Shown in pieces: positions 1-9,163 of a DNA stretch of 64,000 bases. The position numbers and the translations under genes are program-made. Position 1 is the first letter of the stretch. Every line of letters starts with the position of its first letter. This DNA is from Rarobacter incanus (lineage in GTDB: Bacteria; Actinomycetota; Actinomycetes; Actinomycetales; Cellulomonadaceae), in contig NZ_VFNV01000001.1 in the NCBI RefSeq assembly GCF_006715765.1, positions 1 through 64,000 of the forward strand, read 5' to 3'. The notes beneath the pieces were generated by a model. The model worked only from the letters and a program-made list of their open reading frames with translations. It was not told the origin of the DNA and searched no databases.

Positions 1-1010
1 GCCTCGGCGGTGGCCAGGGTCGATGCCCATTCGGCAAACGATTCATTGAGCCACAGGTCGTTCCACCACTTCATCGTCACCAGGTCGCCGAACCACATGT
101 GGGCGAGCTCGTGCAGAATCGTCACGACCCTGCGTTCGCGGATCGCGTCGGTGACCTTGGAGCGGAACACGTAGGTTTCCGTGAACGTGACGCATCCCGC
201 GTTTTCCATTGCCCCCATGTTGTATTCGGGCACGAAGAGCTGGTCGTACTTTTCGAACGGGTAGGGAACATCGAAGCGCGCCTCGTAGAACTCAAATCCC
301 GCGCGCGTGATGTCCATGATGTAGTCGGCGTCGAGGTGCTTGGCCAGGGATTCGCGGCAAAAGACACCCAGCGCGATGGTGCGTCCGTCGCGGCTAGTGA
401 GTTCGCCGCGCTCGACGTGGTAGGGGCCCGCGACCAATGCGGTGATGTACGTCGAAATCTTCTGGGTTGGCGCGAAGGCCCAGGTGGCGGTGCCGTCCGC
501 GTGATCCTGCGGGTCGGGGGTGGGTGAATTCGATACGACCTGCCAGTTGCTCGGTGCCTTCACCGTGAAGGTGAAAGTCGCCTTGAGGTCGGGCTGCTCG
601 AAGGTTGCGTACATGCGGCGCGCGTCGGGCACCTCGAACTGGGAGTACACGTACGCCTGGTCATCGACGGGGTCAACGAAGCGATGCAGTCCCTCGCCGG
701 TGTTGGTGTAGCCGCAGTCTGCGACGACCCGCACGGTGTTGTGCGCGTGCAGGCCGCGCAGGGCGATACGCGAGTCCGCGAACGCCGCGGCTGGGTCGAC
801 GGGTTCCCCGTTGAGCTCAATCTCGCGCACGCGCGGGGCGACCAGGTCAAGGAAGGTTGCTTGCCCCGGGGTCGCATCGAACTCGATGACCGTGGTCGAG
901 GTGAACGTTTTGGGCCCCACCGTGAGATCGAGCGAGACGTCATAGGTCTTGACGTCGACGACCTTGGCGCGTTCGATGGCTTCTGATCGGGTCAGGTTTT
1001 CCCCAGGCAT
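1..1010 (-). CDS. pepN: Aminopeptidase N (M1 family), N-terminal part, cut by window edge
   Basis: Zinc aminopeptidase of family M1 that removes N-terminal residues from peptides in the cytoplasm. Only the first 336 codons are inside the window; the C-terminal part lies beyond base 1. The exopeptidase motif GAMEN is near residue 266 and the zinc motif HELAH near residue 300, followed by the WLNESFAEW segment that supplies the third zinc ligand. The start is ATG at 1010-1008 (MPGENLTRSEA) with an AAGGAG ribosome site just upstream. It is divergent from the thioredoxin-fold gene at 1139, as in the Rv2467/Rv2466c pair of M. tuberculosis. Identity is sure; only the remainder is missing. Confidence 0.95.
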   Translation of the reverse strand, partial: MPGENLTRSEAIERAKVVDVKTYDVSLDLTVGPKTFTSTTVIEFDATPGQATFLDLVAPRVREIELNGEPVDPAAAFADSRIALRGLHAHNTVRVVADCGYTNTGEGLHRFVDPVDDQAYVYSQFEVPDARRMYATFEQPDLKATFTFTVKAPSNWQVVSNSPTPDPQDHADGTATWAFAPTQKISTYITALVAGPYHVERGELTSRDGRTIALGVFCRESLAKHLDADYIMDITRAGFEFYEARFDVPYPFEKYDQLFVPEYNMGAMENAGCVTFTETYVFRSKVTDAIRERRVVTILHELAHMWFGDLVTMKWWNDLWLNESFAEWASTLATAE

Positions 1011-1138
1011 TGTGCTCCTTGATGTGGCAGCGAAATGGGTCATCGGTTTAGTTCCCTCAATCAATCTTTCCATGCATTTGCGTGGGGTGCCTAAAAGTTT
1101 GCGCCACTTTCGCTCTCGGCGTGCATTAGCGTTGAGTC

Positions 1139-1756
1139 ATGACTGAAACAACCCAAGCAGGCATCGCCGACTTCTGGTTCGACCCTTCGTGCCCGTGGGC
1201 GTGGATGACGTCACGATGGATGGACGAGGTCACCGCTGTTCGGCCGGTTACGGTCCGGTGGCACGTCATGTCGCTTGCGGTGCTCAATGAGGGGCGGGAC
1301 CTGCCCGAAAAGTACCAAGAGCTGATGAAGCGCGCCTGGGGCCCGGTCAGAGTCGTTATCGCGGCGCAAGCGGGCCACGGCGACGGCATCGTCAAGCCCC
1401 TCTATGACGCGCTGGGAGAACGCATCCACCTGGCCGGGCGCACCGACTTCGACGCCGTGATCGCCGAAGCGCTTGACCAGGTGGGCCTGCCCGCGTCGCT
1501 CGCCGCCGCGGCGCACACAGACCGTTTTGATGAGGCGCTGCGTGCCTCGCACGGCAAGGCGATCGAGTTAGTCGGGGACGACGTGGGGACCCCCGTGGTG
1601 GCTTTCGGCGGCGTTGCGTTCTTTGGGCCCGTCGTAACTCCCACCCCGCACGGGGAAGCGGCCGGCCGGTTGTGGGACGGCTGCGTCCTGGTCGCCTCCA
1701 CGCCGGGCTTCTACGAGCTCAAGCGTTCGCGGACTCAGGGCCCGATCTTCGACTGA
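1139..1756 (+). CDS. DsbA-family thioredoxin-fold protein, mycothiol-dependent nitroreductase-like (Rv2466c type)
   Basis: 205-residue protein with a DsbA-like thioredoxin fold and no signal peptide, so cytoplasmic. It matches the Rv2466c family, which uses mycothiol to reduce substrates, along its whole length: the N-terminal FWFDPSCPWAW segment, the HVMSLAVLNE segment and the C-terminal VGTPVVAFGGVAFFGP cis-Pro loop region. The family member known from M. tuberculosis has a CPWC active site; here it is C18-P-W-A21, so the resolving cysteine is absent and a monothiol mechanism would be needed. It lies between pepN and rpiB as in M. tuberculosis, apart from two inserted genes. Family assignment is good; the exact reaction is inferred. 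Confidence 0.85.
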   Translation: MTETTQAGIADFWFDPSCPWAWMTSRWMDEVTAVRPVTVRWHVMSLAVLNEGRDLPEKYQELMKRAWGPVRVVIAAQAGHGDGIVKPLYDALGERIHLAGRTDFDAVIAEALDQVGLPASLAAAAHTDRFDEALRASHGKAIELVGDDVGTPVVAFGGVAFFGPVVTPTPHGEAAGRLWDGCVLVASTPGFYELKRSRTQGPIFD

Positions 1757-1784
1757 CCCGGCCGCGGTACCCGGTTGCGCGCCG

Positions 1785-3053
1785 TCACTTTGGCCACCGC
1801 CACAGCACCGCACCGCAGTGGTCGCGGATCGATGCCGCGCCCTCCCCGGTCGCATCAATGGAGGTTTCGATCCAACGGTTTTCGGTGGCCTGCGCTGCCC
1901 GGGAGCGGTACACGATGGTGGTGTTGGTGAGTTCCGTGGTTTGGGTGCGTGCCGTGTGGAGCCACGGGTTGCGGCGGCGAATGGCGATCAGATCCTGGTA
2001 GGCGCGGTGGGTCCTGGCCCCCAAATCCGAAAGCTGCGCGGGCGACTGCGGAAACGGCGGCCTGATATCGTCGTCGCCCCCCTCGCGTTCCTGCTTCAGC
2101 CCGGTGAATCCCTGCTCGTCCCCCGCGTAAAGTGATGGGACGCCACCTACCGTGAACAAAATGGCGGCGGCCAGCACCGCGCGCGACTGCCCGATCCGCG
2201 ATGCTATCCGGGTCACGTCGTGGTTGCCCACGAACGTTTGCGGTACAAAGGTTTCGAGGAATTCGTTATGCCGGCCCAGCGTCCAATCCAACTCGAATAG
2301 GTTGCGTTCGAGCAGCGACGACCACACCGCCTTCCACAACTCGTATTGGGTCAAAGAGTCGGCTCCGGACCCGGCGATGAACGCCGCATAGTCGCCGTGA
2401 ATCACCTCGCCGAGGAACCAGGCACGCGGGTGGGCTACGCGCACTCTCGCCAGCGCCCGCGCCCAAAAGGAAACCGGGACGGAGTAGGCGGCGTCCAAGC
2501 GCCATCCATCCGCGCCGCGGTCCAGCCAGTAGTTCATGACCGAAACGACGAAGTCGATCGTCCGCGCCGACTCGTGGTTCAAGCGAACCAGGGATCCGTG
2601 CCCCTCAAACACCGCCGCGCGCGGGCCCCCGGGCGCATCCCAGTCGATGTCGAACAACTGGGCCGCGGGTGAATTGCGGCCTGCGGCAAGAGCCTGAAGG
2701 AATAGGGGATGACGATCCCCGACGTGGCTGAAAACCCCGTCGAGCACCACGCGCAACCCGCGGGCGCGGCAGCAAGAAACCAGCCGCGCGAAATCCTCTT
2801 CATCACCAAGTCGTGCATCGATCGCGAAGTGATCCGTCGTGTCGTACCCGTGCGACTGCGATGAAAAGACGGGCCCCAGCAAGAGCCCCGAGGCGCCCAG
2901 CTCAACGGCGTAGTCAAGCCACGCATCGATGCGGGCGAGCCGGTGATGCGGTCCCGGGCCCTGGTCGGGAACGCGGATCGGCGCTCCGCAAAAACCCAGC
3001 GGGTACAACTGCCACCAGATCACGTGATCGGTCCAGCCCGTATCCGAGTGCAT
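1785..3053 (-). CDS. Glycoside hydrolase family 13 (alpha-amylase type)
   Basis: 422-residue cytoplasmic GH13 enzyme acting on alpha-glucans or related alpha-glucosides. The conserved regions are in order: region I VVLDGVFSHVG (102-112), region II DGWRLDAAY with nucleophile D187, region III FLGEVI with general acid E216, and region IV FVGNHDVTR with D279. There is no signal peptide. The start ATG at 3053 has GGAGG 7 nt upstream. At 422 residues it is short for the family, with a reduced C-terminal beta domain. It reads in the same direction as the M13 peptidase gene just upstream (51-bp gap), so the two may be cotranscribed. Substrate cannot be read from sequence. Confidence 0.9.
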   Translation of the reverse strand: MHSDTGWTDHVIWWQLYPLGFCGAPIRVPDQGPGPHHRLARIDAWLDYAVELGASGLLLGPVFSSQSHGYDTTDHFAIDARLGDEEDFARLVSCCRARGLRVVLDGVFSHVGDRHPLFLQALAAGRNSPAAQLFDIDWDAPGGPRAAVFEGHGSLVRLNHESARTIDFVVSVMNYWLDRGADGWRLDAAYSVPVSFWARALARVRVAHPRAWFLGEVIHGDYAAFIAGSGADSLTQYELWKAVWSSLLERNLFELDWTLGRHNEFLETFVPQTFVGNHDVTRIASRIGQSRAVLAAAILFTVGGVPSLYAGDEQGFTGLKQEREGGDDDIRPPFPQSPAQLSDLGARTHRAYQDLIAIRRRNPWLHTARTQTTELTNTTIVYRSRAAQATENRWIETSIDATGEGAASIRDHCGAVLWRWPK

Positions 3054-3104
3054 GAAGAAGCCTCCTGCCTCTTATACCTAAGACGCCCAAGGTGCGCGTG
3101 GGCG

Positions 3105-5114
3105 CTACCAGATCGTCACGCGCGCTGCGGGATCCAGGTACAGGGCATCGGTGGGGGACACGTCGAAAGCCTCGTAGAACGCATCGACGTTGCTGACAAT
3201 GCCGTTGCACCGGAACTCGTTGGGCGAATGGGGATCGACGCTGATTCGTTGGACGAGGGCCTCGTCCCTGATCTTTTGTCGCCATACCTGCGCCCACGAA
3301 AGGAACACCCGCTGAGCGCCGCTCAATCCATCGATTACGGGTGCCGAGTCGAGCGACCCGCCCAGCGCGAGTTCATACGCGCGCAGGGCGATGGACAGCC
3401 CGCCCAGATCGCCAATGTTTTCCCCGATCGTCAGTCCACCGTTGACGTGCGGGCCGTCAGGACCCAACTGGCGCGGAACAAACGCATCGTATTGGGCAAT
3501 CAGTGCCTTGGTGCGGGACTCGAATTCCGCGCGGTCATTCTCCGTCCACCAATCGACCAGCCGTCCCTGCCCGTCGTACCGCGAGCCCTGGTCATCGAAG
3601 CCGTGGCCGATCTCGTGGCCGATAACGGCCCCGATGCCACCGTAATTGGCTGCATCGTCGGCGTCGATGTCGAAGAACGGCGGTTGCAAAATGGCGGCGG
3701 GGAAGACTATCTCATTCATGCCCGGGTTGTAGTACGCGTTGACGGTCTGGGGCGTCATGAACCATTCGTCGCGGTTGATCGGTCCACCCAGCTTGCGCAG
3801 TTCGAAATCGAGGTCGAACAGGTTCGAGGCCCGCACATTCCCGACCAGGTCCGCGGCGTCGAACTCCAGTCCCGCATAGTCGCGCCACACTGCCGGGTAG
3901 CCGATCTTCGGGGTGAAGCTGTCAAGCTTCGCGAGCGCACGCTGGCGGGTTTCGGCGCCCATCCACTCCAGGTTCGTGATCGATCGGCGGTACGCCTCAA
4001 TCAGGTTCGCGACCAACTCATCCATGCGTGCCTTGTGCGTCGCGGGGAAGTGGCGTTCGACGTACAGCCTCCCGACAACCTCGCCCAGCGCGCCTTCCAC
4101 CAAGGAAACCCCGCGCTTCCAGCGGGTCCGCACCTCGGTTGCCCCCGTGAGGGTGCGCCCGTAGAAATCGAAGTTGAGGTCCACCGCGGCGCCGTGCAGG
4201 TACGGCGAATACTTGCGCAGCACGTGGAAGACGGCCCACGCCTTAATGGTCTCCAGTTTGGCCTGCTCCCACACCTGGCCCAGGCCGGTAAAGAAGCTCG
4301 GCTCGCGCACGATCAGGCGCGGGAAAGCGGTTTGCGGAATACCGACCGCGTGAGCCCACGCCGACCAGTCGAAACCGGGCGCCGAGACGACCAGGTCCCC
4401 GAGCGACATCGGGTTATAGGTCGCCTGCGCGTCGCGCTTGCGCACCGCATCCCAGTGGTGTGAAGCGACCTCAGTTTCGAAGTCAACGATCGCTGCGGCC
4501 GCGCTCGCGGCGGCGGGGACCACATCGCCCAAGGCAGCCCCCGCTTGGGTCAGCACCTTTTCGATGTGCGCGCGGTAGGCGGCCAGGGTCTGTGCGTGCT
4601 GTTCCTCGCGGTAGTACGCCTCGTCGGGAAGGCCCAAGCCGGCCTGCATCAGGTAGAGCGCGTATTCATCCGGGTTCACGCGGTCCGTGTCGACCCAGAA
4701 CCCGGCGAGGGCGGGCCCCCCCGCGCGTTGCAGCCTCGCGAGGGTGACAAGGGCCTCGTCCTTAATTGTGCATGCGGATATCGCCTCCAGGTCGGCCCGC
4801 AGGGGTTCGTAACCGGCCGACTCCAAGGCTGCCTCGTCCATGAAGCTGCCGAACAGCGCGGCCACCTTGCGCAAGTTGGGATTCGAATCTTCGCTGGAAG
4901 CCCCCGTGATGATGTCCCGCACCTGCTCCTCGGCGCGGTCGGCGAGTTGCCGGAAGGGGCCGTCGGCGGCGCGATCGGCCGGGATTTCGTAGGCATCGAT
5001 CCACGGGCCGTTCACGTGCCGGTACAGGTCGTCCTGGGGGCGGATGCGGGGGTCGAACTGGCCGGTTGCTATGCCGCTTCGCTGCTGGTTGGGTGTGGAT
5101 GTCGACTCAGTCAT
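3105..5114 (-). CDS. pepO: M13-family metallopeptidase (neprilysin/PepO type)
   Basis: Zinc endopeptidase of the neprilysin family, 669 residues. The zinc site HEIGHGFDD and the downstream ENIGDLGG motif holding the third ligand are intact, as is the substrate-binding NAYYNPGMNEIVFPA segment. The C terminus ends in the family's conserved aromatic residue (VTIW). No N-terminal membrane anchor is visible, in contrast to eukaryotic neprilysins, so the enzyme is probably cytoplasmic or exported by an unclear route. I chose ATG at 5114 (MTESTSTPNQQRSG); upstream in-frame sequence to 5219 runs into the rpiB promoter region and does not look like coding sequence. Confidence 0.93.
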   Translation of the reverse strand: MTESTSTPNQQRSGIATGQFDPRIRPQDDLYRHVNGPWIDAYEIPADRAADGPFRQLADRAEEQVRDIITGASSEDSNPNLRKVAALFGSFMDEAALESAGYEPLRADLEAISACTIKDEALVTLARLQRAGGPALAGFWVDTDRVNPDEYALYLMQAGLGLPDEAYYREEQHAQTLAAYRAHIEKVLTQAGAALGDVVPAAASAAAAIVDFETEVASHHWDAVRKRDAQATYNPMSLGDLVVSAPGFDWSAWAHAVGIPQTAFPRLIVREPSFFTGLGQVWEQAKLETIKAWAVFHVLRKYSPYLHGAAVDLNFDFYGRTLTGATEVRTRWKRGVSLVEGALGEVVGRLYVERHFPATHKARMDELVANLIEAYRRSITNLEWMGAETRQRALAKLDSFTPKIGYPAVWRDYAGLEFDAADLVGNVRASNLFDLDFELRKLGGPINRDEWFMTPQTVNAYYNPGMNEIVFPAAILQPPFFDIDADDAANYGGIGAVIGHEIGHGFDDQGSRYDGQGRLVDWWTENDRAEFESRTKALIAQYDAFVPRQLGPDGPHVNGGLTIGENIGDLGGLSIALRAYELALGGSLDSAPVIDGLSGAQRVFLSWAQVWRQKIRDEALVQRISVDPHSPNEFRCNGIVSNVDAFYEAFDVSPTDALYLDPAARVTIW

Positions 5115-5208
5115 AGCCACAAGCCTACGTGTCGATGCTGAACGGTGACGCGCGCGCTCAGTTGCGGTGCCCGGCCCGGTTCCGCAGTTTGCGCATCGAT
5201 GGGGCAAA

Positions 5209-5667
5209 ATGGTGGCCATGCGCGTTCACATTGCCACTGACCATGCCGGATTCGAGATCAAGGAGCAGCTTAAGGCCGACCTGGGTTCCGACGGGCACGA
5301 CGTTGTCGATCACGGCGCATTCGTTTTCGATGCCGAAGACGACTATCCGTCGTTCTGCTTCGCCGCAGGCGAGGCCGTCGTGGGCGAGCCGGGGTCCTTG
5401 GGCATCGTTATCGGCGGGTCGGGCAACGGCGAGCAAATTGCGGCCAATAAGGTGCGCGGCGTGCGCGCGGGCTTGGCCTGGTCGATCGAGACGGCGCGGC
5501 TCGCTCGCCAACACAATGACGCGAACATCGTCGCGGTTGGTGCAAGGCAACACACCTATGCCGAAATCCTCGAAATGATCCGGGTCTTCTTGGCGGAGCC
5601 GTTCACCGGTCTTCCGCGGCACCAGCGCCGCATCGACGAGGTCGCCGCCTACGAGGCGTCGCGCTGA
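5209..5667 (+). CDS. rpiB: Ribose-5-phosphate isomerase B
   Basis: Interconverts ribose-5-phosphate and ribulose-5-phosphate in the pentose phosphate pathway. The 152-residue protein starts MVAMRVHIATDHAG and carries the GGSGNGEQIAANK loop whose Glu is the catalytic base in the actinobacterial RpiB subtype, plus ALAWS-like (GLAWSIETA) and HNDANIV segments typical of the family. Two starts are possible, ATG at 5209 or ATG at 5218; 5209 has GGGG a few bases upstream. It is divergent from the M13 gene with about 94 bp between and is followed by nei, as in M. tuberculosis. Confidence 0.95.
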   Translation: MVAMRVHIATDHAGFEIKEQLKADLGSDGHDVVDHGAFVFDAEDDYPSFCFAAGEAVVGEPGSLGIVIGGSGNGEQIAANKVRGVRAGLAWSIETARLARQHNDANIVAVGARQHTYAEILEMIRVFLAEPFTGLPRHQRRIDEVAAYEASR

Positions 5668-5772
5668 CCATCGAATTTTCACCGACGAGTTCCCCGCCTC
5701 CCGCCCGGCTGTCCACTGTTGTGGCGCCCGGTCGCTGGTTTACCCTGCGGTCGGTCGGGTCCGGAGGAAGCG

Positions 5773-6636
5773 ATGCCTGAGGGGCACACTGTTCACCGGC
5801 TCGCGCGAGTCATCACGGAGCTGTTTCGCGGGTCCGCGCCAATAGCTTCGAGCCCGCAGGGCCGGTTCGCGGGCGGCGCCGCGCTGATTTCCGGGCGCAT
5901 GTGTGCGGGCGCGGAGGCGTACGGAAAGCAGCTATTCGTCGCTTTCGAGTCCGCCGATCCCTTGTTCATGCAGGTGCACTTGGGCCTTTACGGATCGTGG
6001 ACGTTCGCCGGAGACGGCACGGTCGCCGTTTCGCACGCCATTGGTGCGCCGCGCAAACGGGTAGGGGAGAAGGACACGAACCTGCCCGCGGGGGTCGCCT
6101 TTCCGCCGCCGCCGCGCGGGCAGGTGCGCGTGCGATTGTTGGGGCAGCACGCCGTGGCGGATCTGACGGGGCCCGCGGTGTGCAAGGTCATCACTGATGC
6201 CGAGCGGCAAGCGGTGATCGCGCGACTGGGACCAGATCCCATCCGCCCCGACGCGGATCCGCGTCGGTTCTTTGCCGCGATCGACCGGCGGTCAACGCCT
6301 ATTGCGGTTGCGCTGATGGATCAGTCGGTCATCGCCGGGGTTGGCAACATCTACCGGGCGGAATCGCTTTTTCGCGCCGGGCTGGACCCGCATACGCCAA
6401 GCCGGAAGGTCGCAGCGGCGAGGGTTCTCGCGCTGTGGTCAGATCTTGTCGAGACAATGCGCCGGGGCGCCGCGACGGGAACGATCGTGACGACGCACGA
6501 TCGGGATTCGGCGGGCGGTCCGTTCTACGTCTACCGCCGCCAGGGCTTGCCCTGCCTGGTGTGCGGCAATGCGGTGCGGGCGGAGGAATTGGCGGGTCGA
6601 AAACTGTACTGGTGCCCCTCATGTCAACGGGGGTAG
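5773..6636 (+). CDS. nei: Endonuclease VIII-like DNA glycosylase (Fpg/Nei family)
   Basis: Bifunctional glycosylase/AP lyase for oxidised bases. After Met the protein begins PEGHTVHR, giving the catalytic Pro and Glu of the Nei branch. The helix-two-turn-helix segment MDQSVIAGVGNIYRAE and a C-terminal zinc finger (CLVC...CPSC) are intact. Length is 287 residues, normal for the family. The start ATG at 5773 has GGAGG 5 nt upstream; the open frame further upstream is non-coding. Sequence resembles the Nei1 gene next to rpiB in mycobacteria. It converges on cysE with a 41-bp gap. Confidence 0.93.
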   Translation: MPEGHTVHRLARVITELFRGSAPIASSPQGRFAGGAALISGRMCAGAEAYGKQLFVAFESADPLFMQVHLGLYGSWTFAGDGTVAVSHAIGAPRKRVGEKDTNLPAGVAFPPPPRGQVRVRLLGQHAVADLTGPAVCKVITDAERQAVIARLGPDPIRPDADPRRFFAAIDRRSTPIAVALMDQSVIAGVGNIYRAESLFRAGLDPHTPSRKVAAARVLALWSDLVETMRRGAATGTIVTTHDRDSAGGPFYVYRRQGLPCLVCGNAVRAEELAGRKLYWCPSCQRG

Positions 6637-6677
6637 GGGCCAGTTCGACGCTGCCGATTTTGCCGTTGCGCTGCCGA

Positions 6678-7271
6678 TTAGATCACGTATTCAACGAGGA
6701 GCGCCGGGTCTTCCAAAGGTTCACCGGCGGTTCGCCGTCTTGCCGCCCGCGTCTTAGCTGGCACGCCGATCGCTACGGTTCCGGCCGGGACGTCTTTGAC
6801 GACCACAGCGTTCGCCCCGATCTGCGATCCGTCGCCGATCCACACCGGTCCAAGGATTTTCGCGCCCGAGCCAACAACTACGCAGTCGCCGAGGGTTGGG
6901 TGGCGCTTGCCGCGGGACATGGAGCGTCCGCCGAGCGTGACTCCGTGAAACAGGACAACATCGTCGCCGATTTGGGCTGTTTCTCCAATGACAACGCCCA
7001 TGCCGTGGTCGATGAACAGCCGACGTCCGATACGTGCACCGGGGTGGATCTCCACGCCGGTCAGCGTGCGGTTGAGCTGAGATACCAATCTGCCGACGAG
7101 CCTGCCCCCGGGCCGGCGCCACAGCGCGTGCGCGACGCGGTGCCCCCACACGGCGTGCAGGCCCGGGTATGACAGCACGATTTCCGCGGTAGTCCGGGCC
7201 GCGGGGTCCCCGCGTCGCACGGCATCAACATCCTCGCGGATCGTTTCCAGGATGCGTCCCAATCGGCTCAT
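6678..7271 (-). CDS. cysE: Serine O-acetyltransferase
   Basis: Makes O-acetylserine from serine and acetyl-CoA, the substrate of the neighbouring CysK. The 197-residue protein has the left-handed beta-helix of hexapeptide repeats ([43 protein letters not shown]) and the [14 protein letters not shown] active-site stretch with the catalytic His. It is the short form lacking the long N-terminal domain of the E. coli enzyme. An AAGGAA ribosome site precedes the ATG. It lies downstream of cysK on the same strand with a 135-bp gap that contains a long inverted repeat, so expression relative to cysK may be reduced or separately controlled. Confidence 0.95.
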   Translation of the reverse strand: MSRLGRILETIREDVDAVRRGDPAARTTAEIVLSYPGLHAVWGHRVAHALWRRPGGRLVGRLVSQLNRTLTGVEIHPGARIGRRLFIDHGMGVVIGETAQIGDDVVLFHGVTLGGRSMSRGKRHPTLGDCVVVGSGAKILGPVWIGDGSQIGANAVVVKDVPAGTVAIGVPAKTRAARRRTAGEPLEDPALLVEYVI

Positions 7272-7333
7272 GCAAGCGGTTCCTTCTGCGGTGTTCTGGC
7301 GAGACTGGGCGTGGTGCCCGGGAAAGTGGCTAA

Positions 7334-7382
7334 GGCGCGGTTCGCGGTGCGACCATTGTGGGGCCGCGCCGCGAACCGCGCC
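7334..7382 (-). terminator. Long inverted repeat between cysK and cysE
   Basis: Arms of 14 bp at 7334-7347 and 7369-7382 are perfect reverse complements (GGCGCGGTTCGCGG and its partner), with a 21-nt spacer. In the direction of cysK-cysE transcription the stem is not followed by a clear T tract (only TT), so it may be a weak terminator, an attenuator or an mRNA 3'-end stabiliser. Structure is seen; function is inferred. Confidence 0.45.
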
Positions 7383-7406
7383 AAACAGCTGCGCTAACAG
7401 GTGAGA

Positions 7407-8342
7407 TCAGTCGGACAGGCCTTCGAATAGCGGGGTCGACAGGTAGCGCTCGCCGAAGTCGGGGACGATCACGACGACGTTCTTTCCCGCATTCTCGGGC
7501 CGGGCGGCAACATCCAGCCCGGCGCGGATCGCCGCGCCGGAGGAGATGCCAACCAGCAGCCCCTCGGCTGCCGCGGTCTGCTTGGCCGTATCGATTGCGA
7601 CCTGGGAAGGAACCGCGATGACCTCGTCATAAATGTTGGTGTCAAGCACCTCTGGAACGAAGTTGGCACCAATCCCCTGGATCTTGTGCGGCCCGGCCTG
7701 TCCCTCGCTGAGCAGCGGAGATTCTGCGGGCTCCACCGCGACGATCTTGATGTCCGGGTTGTGTGCTTTGAGGGCCTCGCCCGCACCGGTGATGGTCCCG
7801 CCGGTGCCGATGCCTGCGACCAGGATATCGACCTTGCCGTCGGTGTCGTTCCAAATCTCTTCACCGGTCGTCTTGCGGTGGATCGCGGGGTTGGCGGGGT
7901 TGGCGAACTGGCTTGCCAGGATCGCGCCGGGGCGTTCGGAAGCAACCTTTTCTGCTGCCGCCACAGCGCCCTTCATGCCCTCCGATGCGGGAGTGAGGAT
8001 CAACTCGGCGCCGAAGGCGCGCAACAGGGCACGGCGTTCCTTCGACATGGATTCGGGCATGGTGATCACGACGTTGTAGCCGCGGGCGGCCCCGACCCAT
8101 GCCAGGGCGATCCCGGTGTTGCCGGAGGTTCCTTCGACAATCGTTCCGCCGGGCTTCAGGGCCCCTGATTCCTCCGCCGCATCGACGATCGCGACACCGA
8201 TGCGGTCCTTGACCGAGTTGGCTGGGTTGTAGAACTCGAGCTTCGCAAGGACGTTGGCGTCGATGCCATCGGCTAGCTTGTTGAGGCGAACAAGTGGAGT
8301 GTTGCCGACCAATTCCGTTGCGTTGTCGAAAATGCGAGACAT
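7407..8342 (-). CDS. cysK: Cysteine synthase A (O-acetylserine sulfhydrylase)
   Basis: PLP enzyme that makes cysteine from O-acetylserine and sulfide. The 311-residue protein starts [20 protein letters not shown]. It carries the PLP lysine in [11 protein letters not shown], the substrate loop [10 protein letters not shown] and the phosphate-binding [10 protein letters not shown]. The start ATG at 8342 has a GAGGAG site 8 nt upstream; the longer open frame to 8498 lacks family similarity. CysE follows on the same strand, giving a complete serine-to-cysteine pair. Confidence 0.96.
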   Translation of the reverse strand: MSRIFDNATELVGNTPLVRLNKLADGIDANVLAKLEFYNPANSVKDRIGVAIVDAAEESGALKPGGTIVEGTSGNTGIALAWVGAARGYNVVITMPESMSKERRALLRAFGAELILTPASEGMKGAVAAAEKVASERPGAILASQFANPANPAIHRKTTGEEIWNDTDGKVDILVAGIGTGGTITGAGEALKAHNPDIKIVAVEPAESPLLSEGQAGPHKIQGIGANFVPEVLDTNIYDEVIAVPSQVAIDTAKQTAAAEGLLVGISSGAAIRAGLDVAARPENAGKNVVVIVPDFGERYLSTPLFEGLSD

Positions 8343-8647
8343 GTGTGGTTTCTCCTCGTGAGGTGTGTGCATGCAGAGGTACTGTGCGCGTGTGCCCGAA
8401 TGGCTTTGCGGGGTGTGTGGGCGAGCGGCCGTGTCGCTCGGTTGCGGTGGTGCCGCAGGCATCAACAACAGCGACAACATGCGCGGGCAGTGAGGCAAGT
8501 GCCTGCCATCTGCGTGCGCACGATTCGAACTCCTGTGTTGGCTTGTGAGGAGGCGCTCCTTGGTTTGCGCCTTCGTCGATCATACGCGCTAGGTGCCGAC
8601 GTAGCGCTATACGACGTCGCGATTCGTCTCACGATGTGGAACGGGGC
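8343..8647. other. Intergenic region upstream of cysK
   Basis: About 305 bp between the cysK start and the end of the small membrane protein gene. Both neighbours are transcribed leftward, so this should hold the cysK promoter. No poly-cysteine leader ORF or clear riboswitch was found here, although a cysteine-type leader peptide does exist elsewhere in the window at 27276. Nothing else is recognisable. Confidence 0.5.
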
Positions 8648-8971
8648 CTACCTTACGATCATTGCCACCCACAGCAGCGTGGAGGCGGCGAGGCAAGCGG
8701 CGATGAAAACCCGAAGGAACTGGAACCAGTCGAAGCGGCCCTGTTTGCCGTCGTGCCCGCCATCGCCGCGCCCGGGGCGGCTCACGCGTCCGGTTCTCTT
8801 GGCGGCCCTGATGTCCGCGCGAATCGCGCGCCTATCGCGATGGGACAGTCCGCGGGGCCCGTTTTGTCCGCCGGGGAGCTGCTTGCGCGAATCGCGAACC
8901 TTGTATTCTTCGGGCTCGTGAGAGCCTGTCCCGCCCATGCGGTTCGAAACCCAGGGATCCAGTGGCGCCAT
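8648..8971 (-). CDS. Small protein with C-terminal membrane segment, unknown function
   Basis: 107-residue open frame. The first two thirds are polar and rich in Arg and Gly (about residues 20-78), and the last 28 residues form one hydrophobic helix (FLRVFIAACLAASTLLWVAM), so it would be tail-anchored. I recognise no family. There is no Shine-Dalgarno sequence, but a TTGGTA box and a CACAAT box lie just upstream with the ATG about 6 nt after the second box. This would suit a leaderless transcript, common in actinobacteria. Coding status is probable, not proven. Confidence 0.5.
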   Translation of the reverse strand: MAPLDPWVSNRMGGTGSHEPEEYKVRDSRKQLPGGQNGPRGLSHRDRRAIRADIRAAKRTGRVSRPGRGDGGHDGKQGRFDWFQFLRVFIAACLAASTLLWVAMIVR

Positions 8972-9089
8972 GAAACCATTGTGACAGTTCTTTATGGATA
9001 GGTACCAAAGAGTGCAGGATGCTTGCGTCCGCCGACCGCCTTGCGGCCGCGATTCGTGCGGAAGCTCGCCGGGTCGGCCCGGGTTTGCG

Positions 9090-9163
9090 TGGAGCGGACG
9101 ACGGGAATCGAACCCGCGTAATCAGTTTGGAAGACTGAGGCTCTACCATTGAGCTACGTCCGC
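9090..9163 (-). tRNA. tRNA-Gly (anticodon TCC)
   Basis: Cloverleaf on the minus strand. The acceptor stem GCGGACG (9163-9157) pairs with CGTCCGC (9100-9094), discriminator base T, and the CCA end is encoded (9092-9090). The anticodon loop reads CTTCCAA, giving anticodon TCC. The T arm GGGTTCGATTCCC is intact. Decodes GGA/GGG. Confidence 0.95.

Noticed and set aside
2943-4463. 506-residue plus-strand ORF opposite the M13 peptidase and GH13 genes
   Set aside because: It runs across the gap between two real genes and matches no family; a shadow frame.
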